This document shows positions 30,256-40,119 of a DNA stretch of 64,000 nt, piece after piece (within the stretch, counting starts at the first letter, position 1; the number at the start of each line of letters is the position of its first letter). The translations under genes were made by a program, and so were the position numbers. The notes below the pieces were generated by a model. That model searched no databases. It saw only the letters and a program-made list of their open reading frames with translations, and had not been told where the DNA came from. The stretch comes from Gautieria morchelliformis. Its lineage: Eukaryota; Basidiomycota; Agaricomycetes; Gomphales; Gomphaceae. The stretch lies in the NCBI GenBank assembly GCA_015179125.1, contig WHVA01000070.1, positions 124,001 to 188,000 on the forward strand, read 5' to 3'.

Positions 30256-31254
30256 CTACATGAGGATGCATATTTTTTCAGTCCTTTTCGACGTGACTTC
30301 CGTGCCGCATACACTGGAAGGACCATGAATATCAAGACATGTGGTCTCATTCGTATCCTACTCACATGGAACCCGAATTGCTTCGTCGAACACGTTCTGC
30401 AAGCCTTCTTGCGTCAACGCCGAGCATTCGAGGTACCTGACAGCACCGATCTCTTTCTGCATATTCACTCCCTGCGTGTACGTAATGGGGGCGGTACCTC
30501 TACGCTCAGGCAGCTAGTGTCAATCGAGCTGATAGGCGTGTGGGGCACGACATACCGGTCTTGTAACTTGTCAATGGTTGCGGTATCCTCGCGTAAGTCC
30601 AGCTGAGTTCCACCAAGGATGATGGAAGCGCGTGGTGCATGGTGATTTATTTCTGGGAACCACTATGGCACAAAGGAGAAGTCATTAATGCAGACTGGCG
30701 GCTGCGCGTATGTTGAACAGGACATGTGCACGTACTTTCGTCTTGACGTTATCGTAACTTTGCGGGCTAGCAAGTGAGAAACATATCAGGAAAACGTCGG
30801 TAGCGGGGTAGCTTAGGGGACGGAGTCGGTCATAATCTTCCTGTCCACCAAGCGTATCCCATAGACTAAGAACGACGGTCTTGCCGTCTACTGTGACGTT
30901 CTCTGCATAACCATGGAATACTGCCACAATATCAGCAATTGGACAAGCGAACGGTAATTCTTCGCACCTCTAGGAACGTATAACTAGCATTGGACCAGAG
31001 GTGGGGTCAGTAGGTCGACGGGGAGAATGAAGCTCGAGCACGCCGTAGGAAACACATGTGTGGTATGCGAGATAAGAAGACACGTCTAAGGTCATAACGA
31101 ATATTATGTTGATCACTGCATGCGTGCGAGGACGGTGAGCTCGGGCCACACACCTTGCCAATGGCTCCATCGCCAACCAGGACACCTACACAGGAGAACT
31201 CAACCCATGGACCTTGCGCAAGAAAATGGAACACGCACCTTTTATGTTCCGCAT
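30256..31254 (-). CDS. Divergent Rac/Rho family small GTPase, multi-exon
   Basis: At least seven exons encode a Rho-family GTPase, a membrane-anchored switch for actin and polarity control. Exon 1 is 31254-31239 (MRNIK) and exon 2 31185-31154 gives the P-loop [10 protein letters not shown]. The next starts at 31085 ([14 protein letters not shown]), and another, ending at 30736, carries [20 protein letters not shown] and [15 protein letters not shown]. Exon 30662-30556 has [13 protein letters not shown], exon 30499-30366 has [20 protein letters not shown], and 30296-30256 is the last. Introns are short and GT-AG. The C-terminus [10 protein letters not shown] ends in a CAAX box (CILM) for prenylation. 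Oddities: the Switch I Thr is Ala (DIVAVF for YIPTVF), there is one extra Gly in the DTAGQE motif, and TKLDL reads TQLDL. The boundary between 31052 and 30915 is unresolved. It is either a fast-evolving paralogue or an early pseudogene. Confidence 0.75.
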
Positions 31255-32760
31255 TTGCTCCCTACTACTACAGAGTGGAAAGTACTGTCGTGAGCAAGGT
31301 CTACAAATGGGAGATCTAACGTGATCGATCAAGTTGATCGACAACCTTATTTTCAAATGGCATTTAGTAAAATGAAAATCTTAGGCACGCCATTCAGTTG
31401 AGGTAATTCCGAGTTCTTTCAATTCATTTTGACCACCAGGCACGAGATCAAATCTATTCACGGAGTTCAAACAAGTCTTCCGGATTCCAGTGAGAATCGC
31501 CTGATCGCACTGCGGATTGTACGAAATCGACTCGCTTGCCCAAATCCCAGGGGGCATCTGCTCTTTCCTTTGACCCGGTGCCTTCGCGGACCACTTGCAC
31601 AGACTTTCGCCTCTGGATCGCCATTTTAATTCTGTGCAAATGTTCGGTACAAACGTTCCGCCGTAGAAAATCCTTCTCTGGCTTTCCACCAACTAGCTGG
31701 ATGAATTCTGCTGAGTTGTGCGAGCTTTCGAACTGCTACCGCGCTTACCATCTGTGTGTCCTTGCACTTCTGGCGAAATGCTGGATCCTTGTGCAATCAA
31801 TAAGATAGTCGTATCAAGCCATATTTGTGTGACGCATTGTGTGGTACATGACAAGCACCGCTTGCCCACAACTTTCATCGTCGAATTCTACCACACCTCC
31901 TATACCCACTGGCACTTGTCCATCGAATACCTACACATATACGTCCCAGAACCAACCTACACCACCAGTCGAGGTTCTTCTTTGGCACAGGTTTCCAAGA
32001 CGATGTCCCTGAAACATTGTTGTCGATTGTTTGTGTCACATTTCTCCAACCTTGAATAAACCTTTTCTAGCAGAGCTTTCCTAGACGTCACTCTTCCCAC
32101 TTTCACTGTGGTTTCTGGGGGATTTCAGCAATCTCTCACCTAGTGTATTTCCACAAGCTCTCAGTTCCCATGTTGTGAAGCCCTGTGTGATGTTTGCAAA
32201 AGTCGGTGCGTAATATGCGAACAAAACATTCACTGCCGCCTGTGAAACCACAATCATCTCCAGTCGATGTTTGTGTAAGCCTGATGTGAGCCACTCGACA
32301 TGCTTGTACACTGTGTCTGAGATTGTGGTTATGGTGTGAGTGATGACTAGGATCTTTCTGTGTTGAGGTTTTGCCGATGACTCTGTATGAGAAAATGGGC
32401 GCCTCCACGTTTTTATCATCTATTCTCACTCCCTTCGTATGACTGCGGCTTATCTGCGTGTTCCCTGCATCTAGAGCGTCCATCAGTGCCATTTTCGAGC
32501 CAGGGGTGAATGCGGGGATTCTCCTATTAGCAACTCGTGAGTCTTACACTGTTCTGCATCTTGCCGTTCTACGTCTAATCAGCTTCATAATTCATATAGC
32601 CCCAATTGCTGTCTTTCTCATATTTTCCACTCCACGGGTGCGTTCACTCATGTTGTGTGCCTTGAGACTGGTTTCATTACCGTACGTTCGATTTCCCCTG
32701 GTTTGGACATGTACTCATGAGGCTTGAATTAGAAACACCACGCGGAACTGTTTCCCGACC
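31255..32760. other. No gene recognised
   Basis: About 1.5 kb. Two overlapping minus-strand frames at 32081-32492 (one with VNVLFAYYAPTFANITQGF) could be remnants of a membrane protein, but I cannot assign them. Confidence 0.35.
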
Positions 32761-32847
32761 TTACCAAGACACCTGCCGATATTTTTGCTCTTGCTGCCGT
32801 CTATGTGGCATTAAGAGATCGACTTTCAATTGGGGCACGAAATTCAC

Positions 32848-33070
32848 CGTGGAGATCATGGGATCATAGTGAACTTCAATATTGGCTCCTTGGTCAAATC
32901 CTTGCTCCAAACGTAAGTTTTCAGCAGGAGCCGGGGTCGAGAGATGCAGAAGAGGTCCAACGTCAGGCAAGAAGGCATTCCGTGGATCCTCGGCATATAT
33001 CCGTGCCTCAAAGGCGTGACCTGATATAGGAATCTCGGGATTGGGAGAGAGGAAGTGGATTTCCTGCCGC
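32848..33070 (-). pseudogene. Fragment of methylcrotonoyl-CoA carboxylase alpha subunit
   Basis: The minus frame reads [20 protein letters not shown], then [20 protein letters not shown] and [10 protein letters not shown]. This is the biotin carboxylase C-terminal domain as worded in fungal 3-methylcrotonoyl-CoA carboxylase alpha subunits, which act in mitochondrial leucine breakdown. Other biotin carboxylases share GHA-E-RIYAE, so the assignment to this enzyme rests on the [14 protein letters not shown] and LRLEQGF wording. A GTGAAT donor follows at 32847 and a possible acceptor near 32801, but no further exon is convincing. Only about 70 residues of a roughly 700-residue protein remain. Confidence 0.7.
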
Positions 33071-34593
33071 TACCTGCGAGAAAGTAAGCCTATCCACATG
33101 AAGCATCGATGAAGAGGGTGACTTCCCTCAAGTTGCCACGGCTCGGCGCCGAGCTGCTACGGTTAAGGTACATTAAGTGATGGAAAAAGTTCTGGCGCAG
33201 GCAACTCCATTTTAGCAAATATTCTGTATGACACAAATCCCCTTTTTCAGTGAGCATCTAACCCCAACCCCAACGACATACTGCACAGATGTCTACGCGT
33301 GGATCACCGCGAATTACCTCTTCGCACGTTCCGCACGACGACACCGGGCCTGGGTCCGAGCTACGCCGTCCTCGACCTCGGTGGCGCGTACATGGCGCGT
33401 ACACCCAGATCGTGTAGGAGCCCGCGGACGCGGGCGCACACACGCACCGCATCCTGTTCGGTGGGTGTGTCTCCCATGTTTGTCACTACTCATGTCAGCA
33501 AAATGATATCCATGTCAATGCTCTTCACCTTTCTTTGTTTCTGTTACAGGCAGTCAGTAAGTGATACATTAACTGTCGCATTCTCTCTTATTCCTAAGCA
33601 CCATCTGCTGTGATGGAACATTTATGCTGTTCTCACATAGGTCAGTACTGTGGACTATCATATCTACCTGTCACCAAGCATTCAAATGTTTTGCTCCCAT
33701 TGTCCATCATTCCATCCCCACACTGAAGTGTGCTTTGATGGAAAGGGTGGTGCAACAACTGTCTGGTGGTGGATCATCCACCATATACTTCTCATGGTAA
33801 GTCCAGTTGTTTGAAACGGTTCCAAAATTGATATAATCATTGCATCTATCTGTAGTTATCTCCTCTGAATGGCTTTCAAGTGTGTTCCTTGACAACACCT
33901 GTCTGTAACACACAGGACCCTAAATTCACAGCAGCTGTGGATGACATAGGCAATGGCCATCTTGCATCGTGTCCTTGAACATGATTCAACATATAATAAC
34001 TACAACTGATGCAGTGAATTTTGTCTTTCCTCATGATGTTTTGTCAGATGCCACCCAATGCTTACATGACACTTGGGAAAGAAGCTGACCACTGTCAGTA
34101 CCCTGCATGTTGACTTATTATATTCATAAGGAGAGTCCCCATATTACCTTCCCCTTGCCCTCCACCAGCTACTCTCTTCTTTGCAGGCAATTTCATTTGT
34201 GTCCGGCATATACCACCACATTTATCAGCTATCAAGTAAGCTGGATCAGGTAGGTTTACACCTAACCATCCCTGTATTCAGCCATGGAAAACTTTACACA
34301 GCTTGACATCCATTGTACCTAAAAGACTGGCCGGAGCGAAGCGCAGGCCAGGCTTGTTCTATCTTAATTGTATTAAGTTTTCTTGTTCTATAGTTCATTG
34401 TATTTTCCTGCTCTCCTTTGTCTGCTCCCTCTTTTGTGTCCTATACACGTCATCGTCGCATGTGTCATCGGCTTATGTTAGCAAACCGAAGTGCCGCATC
34501 CATGCTGCACCGTCCTTTACTCAACACTCCCCCTCACTTCGGTAAACCCTAACTTCCCTCGCAAACGCAAATACTTGAATTGATGTCCCTCCA
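33071..34593. other. No gene recognised
   Basis: About 1.5 kb without a convincing exon. A 64-codon minus-strand frame at 33258-33452 is Cys/Arg-rich and probably chance. Confidence 0.35.
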
Positions 34594-35638
34594 TGTTGTG
34601 ATAAACGCAACTATCCTATTTTAAATCATTTATATATAAAAGAAACTAATATAGAAAGAAAACAAGCAAAAGATTAAAAAGAGGTAGAAATGACACTCAC
34701 GATAGATGTCGGCGCAGACGACGAGCACATGAATTTACAACTTGCTACCTTACCCACAGATCAGGTAAGGTACAGAGGTTCGGGCATCAACCATGTGCGG
34801 TCGATCAGGGATAGCGCGCCTATCGAGTGATGGCATCTGCCATGACGTCGACAGGCGCCAGGCCACAGGCACCGAGAGGGTGCGGGCACTAAACGCCGCA
34901 GAGAGTAATAGACTTTGCAGGAGCACAGGGTACTGTGGAGTGATTTGAGAATATCATCCACAGTGCACATACTCAATTAGCTGCCCCACAGAAAACGCAC
35001 AGAGAGAATGGCCCCATCACCAAGCCTAGCATTTATGCTAGGCAGGGCAGATTTGACTCCATGATACGACCGACTGACTATTATCCTAACATCATGTGGA
35101 CAGGGGCTTTGTATGCTAGGTACAGATCTCTATTCCAAAGCCTAAACAATCCTAACACTATCTCCATCACCCCATGACTTTATGACTATAAATTAGTCAC
35201 CCCTTAGTTACAAGTAGCTTTTTGACCCATCTGTCCGATATCTTGAACACTAGTAGTTACTATTAATATAGTATAAATAGCTAGTACAAATGTATGAGCG
35301 AGATTATCCAGAATTGATTATTTTATCCCCTGAAACTACTGTAGTCTTGTTTGATAGCTACAGAGTTCAAATCTTGATAGTTTATTCCAAATCTTCGTTG
35401 AGGGTTCACTATCACTGTTTACTCTATACTACCTTAAAAGCGAACGCTTTTGATTTGGTTATCCCTTGGGTCGACACCATTCTTCTGTCAACACGGTCAC
35501 GTGACTCTCATCCATCAGTGCCAGACGCGCCTCGAAAGGCTTAGTCAGCACACAGAAGAGAGGCGAACACAGTGGTCCCAACCACTGAGCAATAGATTTT
35601 ATTTGTTAAAAGGCACCAATTAACATCCTAATCCAAAA
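34594..35638 (-). mobile_element. LTR of copia-associated family Z, copy A (3' LTR)
   Basis: It matches copies at 36085-37156 and 14315-14954. On the minus strand it follows the end of a copia pol, whose last codons (EFWIRMLIGAF and stop) run into it, and a purine-rich tract AAAAGGATTGGAG directly precedes it. So it is the 3' LTR of that copia fragment. On the plus strand it begins TGTTGTGATAA. The internal end is TTTTGGATTAGGATGTTAA, which lacks a standard TG start unless the boundary is set 13 bp inwards. Confidence 0.75.
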
Positions 35639-36079
35639 CTCCAATCCTTTTGTCATTAAGTCCGCGGGGTTCTCCTTCGACCTGACATAAGTAAGCGCTG
35701 CCTCATTTGAAGCGACTTTCTCGTGGATAAAGTGGTAAGCGACATTTATATGTTTTGTCCTAGCATGGTAAGTCACATCCTGTGACAAAGTGATCGCGCT
35801 GAGGTTATCACATTGAATAGAGGCTGGTTGGTTCTGGTCGAAGCCGAGCCCTTTGATCGCCTTCCGAAGCCAAACGAGTTCTTTGGTGCCTTCAGTAAGG
35901 GCAATATACTCGGCCTCCGTGGTAGATAGTGAGACCATCCGGTGCTTCCAAGCACTCCAGGCAATAGATCCCCCTCCTAATATAGCAACATATCCACTGA
36001 TTGATCTAGCATCACTGCGATTAGCGTAGTCGGCGTCCACGTATATTCGAAGTTCAAGTCCAGCCTCCTTCCTGAAGAG
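35606..36079 (-). pseudogene. Copia Pol fragment: RNase H and C-terminus
   Basis: The frame encodes FRKEAGLELRIYVDADYANR, ISGYVAILGGGSIAWSAWKH, STTEAEYIALTEGTKELVWL, IQCDNLSAITLSQD and KHINVAYHFIHEKV, ending ENPADLMTKGLE. These are the copia RNase H active-site blocks (DAD, E in TEAEY, D in CDN, KHIN-H). Its upstream part, the reverse transcriptase, is displaced beyond a 1072-bp insertion at 36085-37156; the two parts join exactly across the insertion (GTQDGG then I/L-FRKEAG). Confidence 0.85.
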
Positions 36080-36084
36080 GATCC

Positions 36085-37156
36085 TGTTGTGATAAACGCA
36101 ATTATCTTACTCAAATCATTTATATAAAAAGAAACTAATAAAAAAAGAAGAGAAAATCAAAACAAAAAAAATCAAAAGAAACACAAACTACATTCACGAT
36201 AGACGTCGGCGCAAACGACGATCACACGAATCTTACGACACGCTATATTACCCATAGATCGGGTAGTATACAGGAGTTCAAGCATCGGCCACGTGCGGTC
36301 GATCAGGGACGGCGCGCCTATTGGGTGATGGTATCAGCCATGACGTCGACAGGCGCCAGGCCATAGGTACCGAGGGGTACGGGCACCAAACGCCGCAGAG
36401 AATAGTAGACTGCGCAGGGGTACAGGGTGTTGTGGAATGACCTGAGAAAGTCATCTGCAACACATATACTCAATCAGCTGCCACACAAGAGAGGCACAGA
36501 GACAGCGGCCCCATCTCCAAGCCTAGCATTTATGCTAGGCAGGGCAAATATAGTATCATTCTCTATTCTAGCTCCATGACACGTCTCACTGGCTATTATC
36601 TCAGTATTATGTTGACAGGGGCTTTGTATACTAGGTATAGACCCTTGCTCCAAAGCCCAGAGAATCCTAACATCATCCCCATCACCCCATGACATTATGA
36701 CTATTAATTAGTCACTCCCTAGTTACAAACAGCCTTCCCGACCCATTTATCTAGTATCTTGAGTACTAGTACTTACTACTAAAATAGTATAAATAGCTAG
36801 CACGAATGTATGAACAAAATTATCCAGAATCGATTTTTTCTGCCTCCTGAAATTGCTGTAATCTTGTTTGATAGTTACAGAGCTCAGTTCTTAACAGTTT
36901 ATTCCAAATCTTCGTTGAGAGTCTACTATCACTGTTTACTCTATACTACCTTAAAAGCAAACGCTTTTGATTTGACTATCCCTTGGATCGACACTGTTCT
37001 TCCGACGACACGGTCACGTGACCCTCATTCATCAGTGTTGTACGCACCCCGAAGAGCTTAGTCAGCACACAGAGGGGAGGCGAATATAGTGGTTTCAACC
37101 ACTAAGCAACAGATTTCATTTGATAAAAAGGCACTAATTAACATTTTAATCTAAAA
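36085..37156 (-). mobile_element. Solo LTR of family Z (copy B) inserted in a copia pol
   Basis: The unit interrupts a copia reading frame and is flanked by the perfect 5-bp duplication GGATC (GATCC on the plus strand at 36080-36084 and 37157-37161). Deleting the unit and one GGATC restores the copia frame. The left end is TGTTGTGATAA; the right end extends 13 bp (TTTTAATCTAAAA) past the expected AACA. All three copies of the family share that extension, so it belongs to the mobile unit. Confidence 0.85.
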
Positions 37157-37780
37157 GATCCCACCATCCTGTGTGCCTATGAGGTAACGTAGGACGTGTT
37201 TGATCGCCATCCAATCTTCTGGACCATATGAATTGGTGAATTGACTGAGGTGTTGCACTGCAAAAGCTATATCAGGGCAGGTGCCAAGGGCTGCATACAT
37301 AAGGGAGCCGACTGCCTGGGCATAAGGGGCCTTGATCATTGGTCCATCATGTGCGTCAAGTGGTATATCGAGTTTGGTGGATATATTGAATGGTGTTGAT
37401 ATGGGATTCGCGTTCTCCATGTGGAAACGCACGAGTATAGTGTCAATGTAGGGACCTTGTGAAATCCGTAGAGTACCCTCTTCTCTATTTCTCTCAACTC
37501 TTAATCCCAATATTTTCTTCATCTCCCCTAAATCTGTCATTGGGAGTTTTTCATTCAATTCTTCCTTCACCTTTGACGTCCATGCTTTTGTATTTGACAC
37601 CAGACCTAGGTCATCGACATATACTGCAATGATGTCCATGCCAGATCCGGTTTTCCTGATGTACATACATTCATTGGCTGTACTTTGAATGTATCCCAGG
37701 TTTAGCAGTGTGTTCCGGAGCCTATGGTACCACGCGCGCCCTGCCTGTTTGAGTCCATATATTGCACAGCGTAACTTCAG
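37157..37780 (-). pseudogene. Copia Pol fragment: reverse transcriptase
   Basis: It encodes LRCAIYGLKQAGRAWYHRL, then IAVYVDDLGLVSN (catalytic YVDD), DLGEMKKILGLRVERN, PYAQAVGSLMYAALGTCPDI and IKHVLRYLIGTQDGG. This is the second half of a copia reverse transcriptase and the thumb/connection, continuous in sense with the RNase H fragment at 35606-36079. Upstream the copia sequence stops abruptly at LRCAIY, and a LINE-like piece takes its place. Protease, integrase and the RT fingers are missing. Confidence 0.85.
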
Positions 37781-37865
37781 GAGATCCGTCAGTTCCTTGC
37801 TCCACCACCTATGTGAGTGCGGCACTGGCTTCGACAGCGGGACCACAAACTCTCCTGCGGAGCCT
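37781..37865 (-). pseudogene. Small Tad-like LINE fragment fused to copia RT
   Basis: The frame upstream of the copia RT reads PLSKPVPHSHRWWSKELTDL. That is the linker block between endonuclease and reverse transcriptase of Tad-like LINEs; compare KPSPYMKQWWTRELTKM in the LINE at 57-63 kb. It is in frame with the copia sequence, which makes a chimeric ORF by rearrangement. Confidence 0.6.
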
Positions 37866-37877
37866 ATTCCCTCTTTT

Positions 37878-38148
37878 ATAAAAGGAATACTCTTGGACCC
37901 CGATAGTGTCCTTGAACCTACACACTCTTTTAGTTTATTGTTCAGTGCAGCTAAAAAATGCATTGCCTTCTATCTGTAATAACTTGGACAAGTTATTACA
38001 CAGATTGCAACCAAGGTACAAATATTAAATTATTTCCGTAGTTGTGCTGCTGCATTGGATTGGTATTCTACTAGTCGTGTAAACGACACGTTCTGATAGA
38101 CAGAGGCGTTAGCAATAACACCAAAGTCTTGAAGGGTTCCAAAACAGT
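37878..38148 (-). repeat. Dispersed repeat R, copy 2
   Basis: Matches 16565-16828 over about 265 bp. The minus frame includes FGTLQDFGVIANASVYQNVS and FTRLVEYQSNAAAQLRK before a stop, and FLAALNNKLKEC further on. Different sequences flank the two copies on their right. Confidence 0.7.
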
Positions 38149-38204
38149 CTGTCGCAAACAGAATGGCTACAGGGCAGACTGTCCAAAGACGGATCAATCT
38201 GTGG

Positions 38205-39661
38205 CAGGGCTGTCCATGAGTCAACCTGCAGGTTACCTGGACTTGGACTCGCAGGTTTGCCAGCTTCCAGAAGTGGAACCTGGACTTGACCTGAGTTTTT
38301 CTGCAGGTTGACTTGGACCCGCAGGTTAAACCTGCGGGTGACTTGCAGTGACTTGCCAGATTATTCCGAGCTGACTCTCTTGTTAGTATTTGAAAATAAT
38401 ATTAAGAGTGATATGATTCAATCTCTGAACGTGAGACGAATCGAGGGTAAATCAGAGATAGTAAGAATATCTGCACATATAACCAAGTATATGTGTCTGA
38501 TGATAAATGCTATCAAGACTTAGCTATTGCAATATAGAGCAAATAGGATCGGATTTCACTGCTGAAATGTAGCGTACAAGTCGTAGTATTTAACTACTGA
38601 AGAAAGCTCTTGGTTTTCTTGGATATGATGCAACTGGAACAAAGGATGGATGAAAAGGGAAACGTCAAGGTTAATGTCGACGTGTATATTTCGGTTAGGG
38701 GTTGAATTGTATCGATAAAAGGGGAATGTGGCATTGTAGTAGGGTTGAATCATGTTGATAAAAGGAGCATATGGCATATAGGGAGGAATAGGGGAAGAGG
38801 TTCGAGATTTGTACAGGGCCGACCCATCAAGTCACGTCCCTTGATCAGATCACGTGATCATACGACATGTAGGTCTTGGGACTGGGCTCGGCGTGCTTGT
38901 GTGGGGCGTATAGGGGAGTTCTGGACTGTGAAAGCATATGGTATGACTTCCTGCAACATCGGAGTAATCTGGTGCGTGGATTGAGTAGGTTCGAACATGT
39001 GTGTTGGAGTTCGGCGATCTTGGGGATGGGTTGGAGTGAGTGTATGCATGTGCTGGTGTGGGTAGTTGGTTCTGTTTGATATTGACGAGTGTAGTAGTGA
39101 GGATAATGATATGATATAGTGTTTCCTCAGTGTTTCTAACAGACTCACCCCATGCGAGTGCATGACGCGTCTCCTCCCGTGGGGATGGGGGTGAGCTATT
39201 TCACACATCCTTACATCCTATTTTGACCATGCTCCTCTAGCAACATCCACAGATGTCAAATATGCATTCAGTCAGGGCCGACTGACTGTATCATGGATGT
39301 GTCACTCTCTGAAGGAAGAGTCGACACGTGCTGGGACCATACTCAGCACATGGCTGTCATATGAAGGACTTGTTCCTGATGAATGTGTTGTAGAGTTGCT
39401 GCATGATAAGAGTAAGCATGTCAAGAAGGCTGTTGTGCAGAAGGAAGTAATAGTAGTTGAATGACATGTAAATGACATGAATTCTTGGCATTTAAGGCTT
39501 GCAGGTCTGCGAGTCACCTGCGGAATTCCAAAGGCCAAACCTGGACTTGGCAGGTTTTTAGGCGCCGGGTCACCTGGACTTGTGGGAGTTGGATCTGCAG
39601 GTTAAAATCACAGGTTGAACTGCAAGTCACCTGCAGGAACCTGGACTCGTGGACAGCCCTG
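38205..39661 (+). mobile_element. hAT element 3, retains the transposase C-terminus
   Basis: The ends CAGGGCTGTCCATGAGTC and GACTCGTGGACAGCCCTG are inverted repeats with the hAT CAG-type terminus. The exact 8-bp duplication ATCTGTGG flanks it (38197-38204 and 39662-39669). Subterminal clusters of ACCTGCAGG/CCTGGACTTG words at both ends are probable transposase sites. The interior is mostly non-coding with one remnant of the transposase. Confidence 0.9.
39231..39464 (+). pseudogene. hAT transposase C-terminal dimerisation domain
   Basis: The plus frame reads ATSTDVKYAFSQGRLTVSW and GTILSTWLSYEGLVPDE, ending at a TGA at 39462. This is the hATC dimerisation motif (S-D-ER-FS-GRLTVS). The start is probably a splice acceptor (CTCTAG at about 39235-39240). 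The catalytic RNase H-like domain and BED zinc finger are gone, so element 3 depends on a transposase supplied from elsewhere. Confidence 0.8.
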
Positions 39662-39669
39662 ATCTGTGG

Positions 39670-40119
39670 GATGTAATATTCAGACTGACTTTGCTGATGA
39701 CTGTGGGGCTCACGGCGCATTTGTTCAATGCGCTCCTCCATGCTCAAGTGGGCAATGGGCTGTGGCTGAGAGAAGATGGACATGTCGGATGATAGGGACC
39801 CATCAGAGCTGGGTTCATGCTGGTGGAAGGGGGAGCCCGATGGTGCACCAGCGCTGTAGGAATCGCTGTGGGGCATGCTCGCTGGTTCGTTATCGTGGAG
39901 GGTGGGCAAAGGGATATTAGTGGTGAAAGAGAGGCAATGCTTATAAATATCTGGAATGAATCCACTGACAAAGTGGCACAATAGCGTAAAATTATTCTTA
40001 TGTAAGTACATTCGAAAATTTCCGAAAATTGAAAAATGCCTGAAATTGATCACTGTTGGATGCCCTCGGGTCACGGAGAGGAGCACAGAGCAGAGGGAAT
40101 ACCTCATTGGACTCGGCAA
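39670..40119 (-). CDS. Hypothetical Ser/Gln-rich coding segment, interrupted by hAT element 3
   Basis: The minus frame contains PHSDSYSAGAPSGSPFHQHE, LSSDMSIFSQPQPIAHLSME and ERIEQMRREPHSHQQSQSE. It looks like disordered coding sequence with a short helix. The open frame continues on the other side of hAT element 3 (about 38196-38130). It lies just downstream of the large transposon gene on the same strand and may be its second gene. I do not recognise it. Confidence 0.35.

Noticed and set aside
32081..32492. Seven-transmembrane receptor-like gene
   Set aside because: One short hydrophobic stretch only; no block matched a receptor family well enough.
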